Part shown: one piece after another, positions 33,087-40,775 of the stretch
Position numbering within the stretch: position 1 is the first letter of the stretch
Layout: every line of letters starts with the position of its first letter
Assembly: GCA_022563595.1 (NCBI GenBank)
Contig: JADFNB010000028.1
Location: 1-40,775 of the forward strand
DNA: 40,775 bases
Reading direction: 5' to 3'
DNA from: Gemmatimonadota bacterium
GTDB taxonomy: Bacteria; Gemmatimonadota; Gemmatimonadetes; Gemmatimonadales; GWC2-71-9
Notes under the pieces: generated by a model
The model's database searches: none
Seen by the model: the letters and a program-made list of their open reading frames with translations, nothing else
What the model was told of the DNA's origin: nothing
Position numbers and translations under genes: made by a program

Positions 33087-34285
33087 ATAGCCCCCATCTC
33101 CTTGCCGATCTTGGCGAACTGTTCCAGCACGAAGTCGATCTGATCGGCGGTATGGGTCGCCATCAGGCTCGTGCGGATCCGGCACGCATCGGGTCGCACG
33201 GCGGGCGGGACCACGGGGTTGGTGAACACCCCGGCGTCGAACAGCCGGCGCCAGACGATGAGAGTCTGCTCGAGCGTGCCGATCAGCACGGGGACGATGG
33301 GGGTGCGGGTAGGCCCGATATCGAATCCGATCGCGCGGAACCCGTCTTGCAGCCGCCACGTGTTCTCCCACAAGCGATCGCGGCGTTCGGGCTCGTCGAT
33401 CATGACCTCGAATGCCGCAAGCACGCCCGCCGTGTTGGCGGGTGGCAGCGCGGCCGTGAAGATCAGCGGGCGGCTGTTGTTCTTGAGATAGTGGACGACG
33501 TGCTCCGGGCCCACCAGGAACCCGCCGATGGATGCCATGGACTTGGAGAATGTCCCGACGATGAGGTCGACCTCGTCGCTCAAGCCGAAGTGTGCGGCCG
33601 TACCGTCTCCACGAGGGCCGAGCACGCCAATCGAGTGTGCATCATCGAGGACCAGGGCCGCGCCGTGCTCCTGCGCCAGCTTCGACAGTGCCGGCACGTC
33701 GGCGATGTTCCCCTCCATCGAGAACACGCCATCCACGATAATGAGCTTCCCCCGGGACTCGTGTTTCGCCAGGAGGCGCTTGAGTTGGTCGAGGTCGCCG
33801 TGGCCGAACCGGGCGGTGTGGCCGAAAGCCATGCGGGCGCCGTCGACGATGGAGGCGTGGTCGAGCTTGTCGAGAAAGACGACGTCGCCGCGCCCGACCA
33901 GGCCGGAGATCAGCCCGAGGTTGGCGCTGTAGCCGGTGGAGAAGACGAGTCCCGCCTCCTTGCCGAAGAACTCGGCCAGGTGGGCTTCGAGCCGCTCGTG
34001 CAGGTCCAGCGTTCCGTTCAGGAGCCGGCTGCCGGTGCACCCGGAACCGTACCGATCGAGAGCTTGTTTGGCCGCTTCGAGTACCTTGGGATGGTGCGTA
34101 AGGCCGAGGTAGTTGTTGGAGCCCATCATGATCTTCGAGCGCCCTTCGATGCACACCACCGTGTCCTCGGCTTGCGATACGGGCTTGAAATACGGATAGA
34201 GCCCAGCCGCTTCCACTTCGCGCGCCTTGGTGAAGTTCTTACATTTGTCGAACAAGGCGATCCGCGGAAGCGTTTGTGTATTCAC
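33083..34285 (-). CDS. spt: Serine palmitoyltransferase-like alpha-oxoamine synthase
   Basis: 400 aa PLP enzyme that would condense an acyl-thioester with serine to give 3-ketosphinganine. The PLP lysine is K248 in GTFSKSMASIGGFLVG; the ring-stacking His is H143 (LDHASIVDG); the cofactor-binding Asp/His are D214 and H217 in LDDAHSIGVLGPRG. The FSKSMASIGGF and DAHSIG wording is closer to serine palmitoyltransferases than to BioF or KBL. GTG 34285 is chosen; the open frame to 34756 has no conserved content. No strong Shine-Dalgarno. It leads an operon with TTGA and ATGA overlaps (bcerS, cerR, PAP2). BioF or KBL activity remains the alternative. Confidence 0.85.
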   Translation of the reverse strand: MNTQTLPRIALFDKCKNFTKAREVEAAGLYPYFKPVSQAEDTVVCIEGRSKIMMGSNNYLGLTHHPKVLEAAKQALDRYGSGCTGSRLLNGTLDLHERLEAHLAEFFGKEAGLVFSTGYSANLGLISGLVGRGDVVFLDKLDHASIVDGARMAFGHTARFGHGDLDQLKRLLAKHESRGKLIIVDGVFSMEGNIADVPALSKLAQEHGAALVLDDAHSIGVLGPRGDGTAAHFGLSDEVDLIVGTFSKSMASIGGFLVGPEHVVHYLKNNSRPLIFTAALPPANTAGVLAAFEVMIDEPERRDRLWENTWRLQDGFRAIGFDIGPTRTPIVPVLIGTLEQTLIVWRRLFDAGVFTNPVVPPAVRPDACRIRTSLMATHTADQIDFVLEQFAKIGKEMGAI

Positions 34286-35072
34286 TGGACTTCGATTCCC
34301 GAAAGGTGACCCCGTCACCAGAACCCCCCCGTTTCTGAACGCTAAGATTCTAGCCCTGTCACAGTTTTCACACAAGAGCCGGGCGCTGCCCGCCATCTTA
34401 CTGGCGCTAGCGGCTTTCGGGCCGATCTGCCCTGCGGCGGCGCAGGCTCCGAACGAGACTCCGGCCATCGGGCGCGGAGACTTCGTGACAGCCGGTGTCG
34501 CAGCCGTGCTGTATCTGACGCCACGGGTTCTGGGTATCTCGCCTGGGCCCTCGGATTGCGCTCCGTGCGACCGGGGGTCGGTGCCGGTGTTCGACCGCTG
34601 GGCCATCGTCGAACCGCGGGACGGCTGGAGCCTGGCTTCCACTATAGTGGTCCTGGGCTTGGGCGCGGCGGTAGCCGGCGACTTCGTACTCGACCGAGAG
34701 ACCGTGGCCCGAGGGGCGGCGGTGTTGGGGTCGGCCGCCTGGGCGATTGGCGCCACGGAGCTGATCCAGGCCGTGGTGGGCCGAAAACGCCCGATACTCT
34801 ATACTTCGGTGGCCGTGACGGAGCTCAACTCGGGCGGCAGCCGCCGGTCATTCCCATCGGGACATACGGCGGTAGCCTTCGCGCTGGCCGCGAGCTACTG
34901 GCTGAATCGTGGGGAGCACAGGCCCGGTATCCGGCGCTGGGCCGCTGTCGCCGCGGCCGTCGCGGTGGGCGTGATGCGGGTTACGGCGGGAAAACACTTC
35001 CCGTCCGATGTTCTTGCGGGAGCCGCCGTCGGGGTATCGGCAGCCTTGGCGGTGCAGGTGGTGAAGTTTTGA
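34227..35072 (+). CDS. Classical PAP2 phosphatase family protein
   Basis: Up to 281 aa. All three acid-phosphatase motifs are present: VGRKRPILY (C1), RRSFPSGHTAVAFAL (C2), and VMRVTAGKHFPSDVLAG (C3), with multiple hydrophobic segments. A signal-like stretch (HKSRALPAILLALAAFGPI, CPAAAQA) precedes the mature part. The only standard starts (ATG 34227, GTG 34230, TTG 34245) overlap the divergent spt start, and the predicted spt promoter lies inside this N-terminus, so the real start may be further in, perhaps a CTG. Likely role: dephosphorylation of a lipid phosphate at the membrane or periplasm. It differs from the Aur1-like protein at 30011. Confidence 0.8.
   Translation: MVKFLHLSNKAIRGSVCVFTGLRFPKGDPVTRTPPFLNAKILALSQFSHKSRALPAILLALAAFGPICPAAAQAPNETPAIGRGDFVTAGVAAVLYLTPRVLGISPGPSDCAPCDRGSVPVFDRWAIVEPRDGWSLASTIVVLGLGAAVAGDFVLDRETVARGAAVLGSAAWAIGATELIQAVVGRKRPILYTSVAVTELNSGGSRRSFPSGHTAVAFALAASYWLNRGEHRPGIRRWAAVAAAVAVGVMRVTAGKHFPSDVLAGAAVGVSAALAVQVVKF
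34305..34319. promoter_or_regulatory. GGTGAC-CCC-GTCACC palindrome, possible operator
   Basis: A perfect 6-bp inverted repeat with 3-bp spacer lies in the shared region of the divergent spt and PAP2 genes, downstream of the predicted spt promoter. It could bind a dimeric repressor or form a small hairpin in the spt leader. Confidence 0.35.
34347..34375 (-). promoter_or_regulatory. Candidate sigma-70-like promoter of the sphingolipid operon
   Basis: On the minus strand TTGTGT (34375-34370) is separated by 17 bp from TAGAAT (34352-34347), predicting a transcript start near 34340 and a leader of about 55 nt. The leader holds the palindrome described next. The element overlaps the N-terminal codons of the divergent PAP2 gene. 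Confidence 0.5.
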
Positions 35073-35094
35073 TTGCTGAATAGTGACGGTGAAA

Positions 35095-35131
35095 GATGGG
35101 AAGATGGAAGGATGGAAAGATGGGAAGATGG
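35095..35131 (+). repeat. Second GATGGAAA-type tandem repeat tract
   Basis: Four octamers in a row (GATGGGAA, GATGGAAG, GATGGAAA, GATGGGAA) plus GATGG. It is the same unit as at 4683-4714 but lacks the pyrimidine-rich inverted arm. It supplies the first codons and probably the purine-rich ribosome-binding context of the M6 protease gene, and encodes the same RWKDGKM peptide seen at the C-terminus of the binding protein. Confidence 0.75.
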
Positions 35132-37390
35132 TGCGGCTCGGCTGCGCTGGTGGTGTTGGCGGTAGCGGCCTTCACGCAGGCGGCGGTTGGCCAACGACCT
35201 GAGCGACCGCTCCGCGAGCTGAGGGTGACGCCGTTCGGAGTGGTGCTCGACTTCCATCGCGACGGCGCATGGCGGGTGCGCGCCCGCCGGGTCGTCGGGC
35301 AGCGGGCTGCGCTCCGGGCGGCACGGGACTTCGCGGGGCTCAACGCCGCCGTGAGCGGCGTGCCAGCCGGGGTGCTGGCCGCCGTGGTGGGAACGATGCA
35401 TGTCCCCGCAATCCTCTTCCGGTATCAAGACATTGGATTCGGCGCCTCGCGAGATACGTCCGAGTATAGTGCCGTGCTATTCGCGGCGGCGCCGACCGCT
35501 GGCCGTCCCTACACCATACGAACGTTCTACGAGCAACTCTCGTCGAACCTGGTCAGCGTCCAAGGGAATGTCCTGGGGTGGTACAGCTTGCCCGGAGACG
35601 AGGCGCAGTTTACGGGAACGCCCGGAACCTGCTCCGGGAACCCCTTTGGAACGAACAACTGCAACGGGATCTTCAGCGGCACGGCATTCACCGCGCTCAA
35701 CAACGGATTGCGGCAGCTTCTCGCGGTCGCCGACTTGCAGGTGGATTTCGGCCTGTTCGACAGTGACGGGCCGGACGACATTCCCAACTCGGGCGATGAC
35801 GACGGGATCGTCGACATGGTGCTGTTCGTGCACTCGGAACAGGACGGTGCGTGCGGCGGGGCCACGAACAACCACGTCTGGGCCCACAAGTCATCGTCGC
35901 TGTCCGGGGCGTTCAGCAACGATCTGAGCGCAAACGGTGGGTTCATCGCGTTCCGCGACTACATCATCCAGAGTGGCGTCGGCGGATCGAGCGGGTGCGA
36001 CTCGACGCAGGTGATGCCAATCGGCACGACCGCGCACGAGACGGGACACGCGTTCGGCCTGCCCGACCTCTACGACGTGAGCGGGGACACTGAAGGGATC
36101 GGCCGGTGGGGGCTCATGGGCAGCGGCAACTGGTCCACCCAACCCAGTCCGGCCCGGATGGTCGCGTGGTCGCTCGACCGGCTCGGCTGGATCACGGTGG
36201 CGCCGCTCGACGCCGACGGCAGCTACACGTTCGGACCGGCGGGCGTTGCCGACACGGCGTTCTTCATCTACATGCAGGGCAACAACCCACGCGGCGAGTA
36301 TTTCCTGGTCGAAAACCGCCAGCCCGTGCAATCGGATTCCGCGGTGATTCGGCGTGCGTGCGATGTGAGCGGTTTGGCGTTCCCGGGCAACTGCGGCGGC
36401 GGCTTGGCCATATGGCATATCGACAGTACCAAGATCGCCTCCGGTGGCGGCGTCAACGTGGGGCCGATTCACGGCGTGGCCATGGTGCAGGCCGATGGGC
36501 TGAACCAGCTGCGCGCGACCAGCGGCGGCAACCGCGGAGACGGGGGCGATCTCTACCCGGGGGCTACGGGCAACACCGCACTCTCTCTCACCTCCAATCC
36601 TGCATCCGCCAAGAACGCGGACGGCTCCTTCGCTGGAGTAGTGATTGATTCGATCGCCCAGGTCGTTCCGAACGGGGAGATGTCGTTCCGTCTCAGTTTT
36701 GGGTTGCCGCTGACGGTCACCGCCTCCGGTCCTGGAACCGTCCTCACCGACGCGGGTGATACGGCCATCGGGACGTCGGTGAAAGCGGTGGGCGACACGG
36801 TGGTGCTGATCGCCGTGCCCGATGTGGGGGCGATTCTGGATCGGTGGGCCGGTGATGAATCTGGCAACGACGACACGCTCGCCGTGGCGATGACCCGCTC
36901 GGTGACGATCACCGCCGTGTTCGCGGCCACGCTCGTGACCGATACGACCCCACCACCTCCGGCCGTGATGGGCGCGCCCTACAGCCATACCTTCTCGGCC
37001 ACGGGCGGTATCGGGTCCGTGTTCTGGACGGTGGCGACCGGACAGCTCCCTGAGGGGTTGGGGCTGGCGAGCGGCGGAACGCTGAGCGGGATTCCGGCGG
37101 TGACGGGACAGTTTGCCGTGACGGCCCGGGCGACGTCCGGCTCACAGGTGGCTGACTTGGCGGTCTCGCTCGAGGTGACGGCTCCTGCCCTCTCCAGGGA
37201 GAGCGTGCTCGGCCAGCTCCTCGGGACCGGGGCGGAGCTGAGTACCGACCAGCTGACCTACCTCGATCTATTGGGTAATAGGAACGGCGGGTACGACGTC
37301 GGCGACTTCCTCGCCTGGGTGGAGGTGTCGGGAGCCACCGTCGATACGGACACCATGGGCCGCATCATCAGCGGGAGGGCCGGACGATGA
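35120..37390 (+). CDS. Secreted M6-family metalloprotease with Ig-like and dockerin-like C-terminal regions
   Basis: 756 aa from ATG 35120 (ATG 35096 also in frame). A signal peptide (CGSAALVVLAVAAFTQAAVG) precedes the catalytic domain. The immune inhibitor A/M6 zinc site is HETGHAFGLPDLYD (first His near residue 306), followed by GRWGLMGSGNW and PARMVAWSLDRLGW. The C-terminal part has beta-rich modules (TVTASGPGTVLTDAGDTAIG; PPAVMGAPYSHTFSATGG, a putative-Ig-like fold) and ends with an EF-hand/dockerin-like segment, LDLLGNRNGGYDVGDFLAWV, where N, N, D and D could bind calcium. Its stop overlaps the next lipoprotein gene (ATGA). Both possible starts lie in the octamer repeat. Confidence 0.88.
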   Translation: MGRWCGSAALVVLAVAAFTQAAVGQRPERPLRELRVTPFGVVLDFHRDGAWRVRARRVVGQRAALRAARDFAGLNAAVSGVPAGVLAAVVGTMHVPAILFRYQDIGFGASRDTSEYSAVLFAAAPTAGRPYTIRTFYEQLSSNLVSVQGNVLGWYSLPGDEAQFTGTPGTCSGNPFGTNNCNGIFSGTAFTALNNGLRQLLAVADLQVDFGLFDSDGPDDIPNSGDDDGIVDMVLFVHSEQDGACGGATNNHVWAHKSSSLSGAFSNDLSANGGFIAFRDYIIQSGVGGSSGCDSTQVMPIGTTAHETGHAFGLPDLYDVSGDTEGIGRWGLMGSGNWSTQPSPARMVAWSLDRLGWITVAPLDADGSYTFGPAGVADTAFFIYMQGNNPRGEYFLVENRQPVQSDSAVIRRACDVSGLAFPGNCGGGLAIWHIDSTKIASGGGVNVGPIHGVAMVQADGLNQLRATSGGNRGDGGDLYPGATGNTALSLTSNPASAKNADGSFAGVVIDSIAQVVPNGEMSFRLSFGLPLTVTASGPGTVLTDAGDTAIGTSVKAVGDTVVLIAVPDVGAILDRWAGDESGNDDTLAVAMTRSVTITAVFAATLVTDTTPPPPAVMGAPYSHTFSATGGIGSVFWTVATGQLPEGLGLASGGTLSGIPAVTGQFAVTARATSGSQVADLAVSLEVTAPALSRESVLGQLLGTGAELSTDQLTYLDLLGNRNGGYDVGDFLAWVEVSGATVDTDTMGRIISGRAGR

Positions 37391-37779
37391 CGAGACTGAT
37401 GCGCGGAATCGGGTTCGTCGTGTTGCTCTTCGGCGCCGCCTGCGACAGCGGGCCGGAGGCCGGGGAGCTGGTGTTTGCGCTGAGCACGCCCAACGCCGAC
37501 GACGGGGCGGTCCAGTTCACGCTGACAGCCGTCGCGCCAAACACCATAGATGGCGTCGCCGCCGCCTGCGCCGGGTGCCAGGTGTTCGTCGAGACGGTGC
37601 GTGAGGCGGAGGTTCGCGGCGTGCTCGTAGGTGAGATTATGGCCGGCGCCGCGCTTCGGGTTACGGTGTCGGACAGGAAGAGCCCGGATATGTATGCGGC
37701 GAGCGTGGTGGCGGTTGCCAGTCGGACGTTCGCGTTGCAGAACGCCGGCGCCTACTCGCTCACGGTCGGCGACCGGTAG
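37387..37779 (+). CDS. Small lipoprotein coupled to the M6 protease
   Basis: 130 aa. A lipoprotein signal (MRGIGFVVLLFGAACDSG, lipobox GAAC) is followed by one ~100-residue beta-rich domain (GELVFALSTPNADDGAVQFT, then NAGAYSLTVGDR). A C-A-G-C pair lies mid-domain. I do not recognise a named family. ATGA coupling with a protease that ends in a dockerin-like segment makes a cell-surface docking partner, analogous in role to a cohesin, an attractive but unproven idea. Its TAG directly abuts the convergent gene's stop. Confidence 0.75.
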   Translation: MTRLMRGIGFVVLLFGAACDSGPEAGELVFALSTPNADDGAVQFTLTAVAPNTIDGVAAACAGCQVFVETVREAEVRGVLVGEIMAGAALRVTVSDRKSPDMYAASVVAVASRTFALQNAGAYSLTVGDR

Positions 37780-38241
37780 CTATCGTGTGATCCGCTTCGC
37801 CTCCCAGCGGCGTCCCGGGGTGAGCATGTTCTCCCCGCCCCAGCGGTAGGTCAGCAGCTCCCAGGTGTCCTCGCGTATTACGAAGCTGATCTCGTAGGTC
37901 GGGGACGCCAGGACTTTGTCGTAGATGGTGATCGTCGCCAGGGTGTCTGCTGTGATCTCTCCGCGAAACCGGCGGAAGCGCGCCGGGTCCTCTGCGACGT
38001 TGCCTGCCATTGCCCATGTGACCCGACCGGAGAACGCGTCGTTCGCGACCGAATCGATTGCCACGGCGAGGAACGGCCCGCCCGCCGCGACCGGCGTGAT
38101 CTCCCACCTACCCTCGAGGAGCGTGCTCTGCTCGCCGGGCGGTGGAGACGTGTCGGTCGATGTCTCGGCGGGCGGCGGCCGTTCGGATCGACCGCATCCC
38201 AGGGCGGCCGCGCCCAAGACGATGAGAGGTAGCAGGCGCAT
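37780..38241 (-). CDS. Lipoprotein of unknown function
   Basis: 153 aa. Signal MRLLPLIVLGAAALGCGRSE with lipobox AALGC, then a Pro/Thr/Ser-rich linker and a beta-rich domain (EGRWEITPVAAGGPFLAVAI, FSGRVTWAMAGN, YEISFVIREDTWELLTYRWG). No named family recognised. ATG 38241 is preferred over the longer frame to 38397, which has no leader features. It converges on the protease-associated lipoprotein with zero bases between stops. Confidence 0.72.
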   Translation of the reverse strand: MRLLPLIVLGAAALGCGRSERPPPAETSTDTSPPPGEQSTLLEGRWEITPVAAGGPFLAVAIDSVANDAFSGRVTWAMAGNVAEDPARFRRFRGEITADTLATITIYDKVLASPTYEISFVIREDTWELLTYRWGGENMLTPGRRWEAKRITR

Positions 38242-38248
38242 ACCGCGG

Positions 38249-38256
38249 CAAAGATA
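38249..38256 (-). promoter_or_regulatory. TAnnTTTG-like promoter element
   Basis: The minus strand reads TATCTTTG seven bases before the ATG at 38241. This fits the TAnnTTTG -7 element known from Bacteroidetes promoters and would give a nearly leaderless mRNA. No matching upstream element was found. Confidence 0.3.
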
Positions 38257-38312
38257 GCGTCGCGTGCCGGGAGATTGTACGTTGCCTTCGGCTTCATCCA
38301 CGAGGAACGCAG

Positions 38313-40649
38313 ATGAAAGTACGCATCGTCTGTCTGGTGACCGGCATGTTGTCGCTGACCTTGCTCGGCGCTGACGCCGCCGCTCAGGAGTTCGCACTCA
38401 CTGTCGACAACATCATGCGCGGCCCCGAGTTGGTGGGGCGGGCTCCGCGCGGGCTCCGCGGGCAGGGATTCAGCTGGTCACCGGACTCCCGCTACATCTG
38501 GTTCCGTTGGCAGCAAGCCGGTATCGACACCGCGCTGAGCGTCTACCGCGTGGCGGCACGCGGCGGTGAGCCGGAACGATTCGAAGACGCCGACCCGGAC
38601 ACGATCGTGGCCGGCCCCGCATCGTGGTCGTTCGACCGCCGCAAGGCCGTGTTTGCGCTCGATGGTGATCTGGTGCTGTGGACGTCGCGCGGCACACGCC
38701 GGCTGACGCGGAGCCCCGCGCGTGAGTCCAATCCGCAGTGGTCAGCGGATGGGAATACCGTCTACTTCCAGCGGGACGGCAACATCTTCGGCCTGAACAT
38801 CGAGACCGTCCAGCTCACCCAGCTCACCGATATCCGGCGGGGCGACCCTCCGGAGGAAGACAAGGAGCCGGAGGGGCAACGCGCGTTTCTCGCCGAGCAG
38901 CAGGAGCGCCTCTTCGATTTCATCCGCAGCGGTCGCTATCGGGACCAGCAGTGGAATCGTGAATCGGAAGAGGACACCACCAAACCGAAACCGTTCTATC
39001 CGGGCGAGAACAAGTCGGTCGGCAACATGCGCGTCACGCCGGACGGCCGGTTCGTGTTGCTGAACGTCTCGGAGTCGGCGCGCGACAGGCGCCGGATTAC
39101 CATGGCGGTATGGATCACCGATGACGGTTATCTCGACACCCACACCGGTCGCAACAAGGTGGGCGACCGGCAATCGGAGACGCGCGCCGCGGTGCTCGAC
39201 GTGACCACCGGCGAGGTCACGTTCGTGGGTGACAGCGCCCTCGCGGGGGACAGCGTGGAAAAGCGCAACGTCTCGGGCGTGGCGGTCTCCCGTGACTCCC
39301 GCCATGCGCTGCTCCGTATCGACGGGCGGAACGACGAGGATCGCTGGTGGGTGGTCGTCGATCTGCCTAGCCTCGAGGAACGGGTCGTGGCTCACGATCA
39401 CGACGATGCGTGGATCGGGTTCCCGGGACCGCGCGTGCCGTTCATGGGCGGCTTCCTCGACGACGGCGAGACGGTGTACTTCGGTTCCGAGCGCAGCGGA
39501 TGGGCACACATCTATACGGTGCCCGCCCTGGGTGGCGACCCGACTCCGGTCACGACCGGCGAGTGGGAGGTGCTCGGCGCCGAGCTATCCGCCGACCGGC
39601 GCTCCTGGTACATCACGGCCAACAGAGACGGTTTCGCTGAGGTACACCTCTATTCCGTACCAGCGCGCGGCGGCACCATCACGCGCGTCACGGACACGAT
39701 GGGACGGCAGGACGCTACCGTCTCACCCGACGGCCGGCGGCTCGCGATCTCCCATTCCACGGCGAGCCATCCGCCGGAGCTGTACGTGCAGCAGAACCGC
39801 GCGGGGCGTGCCATGCGGCAGGTGACCGAGAGTCCAACCGAAGAATGGCGCTCGCATGCGTGGATCGAACCCGAGATCGTCATGATTCCGGCGGACGACG
39901 GCGTTGCGGTGCCGGCCCGTCTGTACCGCCCCCGCCCCACCGGTGCCACGGCCCCGGCCGGCCGGCGACCGGCGGTGATCTTCGTGCATGGTGCGGGATA
40001 CCTACAGAACGTCCACAACTGGTGGTCGGGCTACTACCGGGAATACATGTTCCACCATCTGCTCGCCTCGCGCGGCTACACCGTGCTCGACATGGACTAC
40101 CGCGGCAGCGCGGGTCACGGGCGCGAATGGCGTACGGCGATCTACCGGTACATGGGCGGTCGCGATCTCGACGATCAGCTGGCCGGCGCGCGGTGGCTGG
40201 TCGAGAACATGGGCGTGGACTCGGCCCGGATCGGGCTCTACGGAGGCAGTTACGGTGGATTCATCACACTCATGGCGATGTTCACCAAGCCCGGGATCTT
40301 CGCGGCCGGCGCGGCGCTGCGGCCCGTGACCGACTGGGCGCACTACAACGACGGCTACACGTCGTCGATCATGAACGAGCCCCAGAACGACACGCTCGCC
40401 TACGTGCGGTCGTCGCCGATCTATCACGCCGAGGGCCTCGAGGGACATCTGCTGGTGGCGCACGGCATGGTAGATGACAATGTGCTGTTTTACGATACCG
40501 CCCGGCTGGCACAGCGGTTGATCGAGCTGGGCAAGGAGAATTGGGAGGTCGCCATCTATCCCGCTGAGCGGCATCGGTTTACGGAGATCGCGAGTTGGCG
40601 GGACGAGTACAGGCGGATTCTGAAGCTGTTCGAGGAGAACCTGCGGTAG
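38313..40649 (+). CDS. Secreted S9-family (prolyl oligopeptidase/DPP IV-like) serine peptidase
   Basis: 778 aa. A signal peptide (MKVRIVCLVTGMLSLTLLGA, ending DAAAQ) is followed by a beta-propeller with WD-like repeats (FSWSPDSRYIWFRW, VTPDGRFVLLNV, DATVSPDGRRLAIS) to about residue 510, then an alpha/beta-hydrolase domain. Catalytic residues fit S9: S646 in LYGGSYGGFI, D721/D722 in HGMVDDNV, and H754 in ERHRF. It would cleave short peptides in the periplasm. GAGGAA lies five bases upstream of ATG 38313. It is divergent from the lipoprotein gene across 71 bp and is followed by a strong hairpin. Confidence 0.93.
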   Translation: MKVRIVCLVTGMLSLTLLGADAAAQEFALTVDNIMRGPELVGRAPRGLRGQGFSWSPDSRYIWFRWQQAGIDTALSVYRVAARGGEPERFEDADPDTIVAGPASWSFDRRKAVFALDGDLVLWTSRGTRRLTRSPARESNPQWSADGNTVYFQRDGNIFGLNIETVQLTQLTDIRRGDPPEEDKEPEGQRAFLAEQQERLFDFIRSGRYRDQQWNRESEEDTTKPKPFYPGENKSVGNMRVTPDGRFVLLNVSESARDRRRITMAVWITDDGYLDTHTGRNKVGDRQSETRAAVLDVTTGEVTFVGDSALAGDSVEKRNVSGVAVSRDSRHALLRIDGRNDEDRWWVVVDLPSLEERVVAHDHDDAWIGFPGPRVPFMGGFLDDGETVYFGSERSGWAHIYTVPALGGDPTPVTTGEWEVLGAELSADRRSWYITANRDGFAEVHLYSVPARGGTITRVTDTMGRQDATVSPDGRRLAISHSTASHPPELYVQQNRAGRAMRQVTESPTEEWRSHAWIEPEIVMIPADDGVAVPARLYRPRPTGATAPAGRRPAVIFVHGAGYLQNVHNWWSGYYREYMFHHLLASRGYTVLDMDYRGSAGHGREWRTAIYRYMGGRDLDDQLAGARWLVENMGVDSARIGLYGGSYGGFITLMAMFTKPGIFAAGAALRPVTDWAHYNDGYTSSIMNEPQNDTLAYVRSSPIYHAEGLEGHLLVAHGMVDDNVLFYDTARLAQRLIELGKENWEVAIYPAERHRFTEIASWRDEYRRILKLFEENLR

Positions 40650-40675
40650 CGGCGCACAGCGTGCGCCACTACCGC
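40643..40675 (+). terminator. Hairpin at the end of the S9 peptidase gene
   Basis: GCGGTAG-C-GGCGCAC pairs with GTGCGCC-A-CTACCGC: 14 base pairs with one C-A mismatch and an AGC loop. It includes the stop codon. No U-run follows. The rest of the gap to 40755 shows nothing else clear. Confidence 0.6.
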
Positions 40676-40755
40676 TTGCCCATGCCACGGCGCGACCCTA
40701 GCTTAGCGCCAATCACCCAGTCGAGCGGGCGGCAGGCCCGCTCTTAGGAGTTCCG

Positions 40756-40775
40756 ATGCCGAGCAAACACCGCTT
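40756..40775 (+). CDS. Start of an unidentified gene (truncated by window edge)
   Basis: ATG 40756 follows AGGAG (40746-40750) by five bases and begins MPSKHR before the window ends. Too short to identify; MPSKHR-type Lys/Arg starts are common in small ribosomal or DNA-binding proteins, but this is only a guess. Confidence 0.45.

Noticed and set aside
34286-34756. N-terminal extension of the serine palmitoyltransferase-like protein
   Set aside because: Low-complexity Ala/Arg/Ser/Pro sequence antisense to the PAP2 gene; family members begin near GTG 34285.

Overview
High-GC bacterial chromosome segment. The gene content best fits Gemmatimonadota or a close FCB-group relative: a six-gene Alternative Complex III operon, many small lipoproteins, an M6 metalloprotease with a dockerin-like tail, an S9 peptidase, and dense operons with overlapping stop/start codons. 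That placement is inferred from gene content; no rRNA, tRNA, CRISPR array, transposase or integrase was seen.

Left edge (1-1192): an incomplete leftward gene for a helical, Trp/Lys/Ala-rich protein runs off the window. It abuts a 5'-truncated trypsin-like protease remnant at about position 900. Base composition changes across this join, so it marks either a recombination breakpoint or an assembly chimera.

1227-11991, transport and carbohydrate region: two leftward peptide/oligosaccharide-type ABC permeases lie back to back with a rightward family 5 solute-binding lipoprotein. A GATGGAAA-type repeat with a matching pyrimidine-rich inverted arm follows. Next comes a tightly coupled operon: GHMP sugar kinase, heparinase II/III-like lyase, TrmJ-type RNA methyltransferase, class III (GSA-aminomutase-like) aminotransferase, amidohydrolase, and a second amidohydrolase-fold protein that has lost its metal ligands. 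This looks like an undescribed uptake and breakdown pathway for an acidic or modified sugar; the substrate cannot be read from the sequence.

12264-19570: a complete actABCDEF operon (quinol:cytochrome c/HiPIP oxidoreductase). ActB keeps a four-cysteine motif in its molybdopterin-oxidoreductase-like half.

19753-26791: an AhpD-like protein overlaps an XdhC-family protein. On the other strand lie a cysteine-rich YkgJ-like protein, a VIT/von Willebrand A protein, an ECF sigma factor and its zinc-binding anti-sigma factor. A cupredoxin lipoprotein with a strong 3' hairpin points right.

26860-30107: alkaline-phosphatase-superfamily phosphodiesterase, VTT-type membrane protein, and a secreted protein whose histidine pattern recalls the copper monooxygenases PHM/DBH. 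They converge on a four-gene leftward operon (34285-30011): serine palmitoyltransferase-like enzyme, GNAT-type bacterial ceramide synthase, CerR-like reductase and an Aur1-like PAP2 protein. This is a probable bacterial sphingolipid operon and the most coherent system in the window.

34227-40775: a divergent PAP2 phosphatase, a second GATGGAAA repeat tract, the M6 protease with dockerin-like tail coupled to a small lipoprotein, a convergent lipoprotein, an S9 prolyl-oligopeptidase-family peptidase with a 3' hairpin, and the first codons of another gene.
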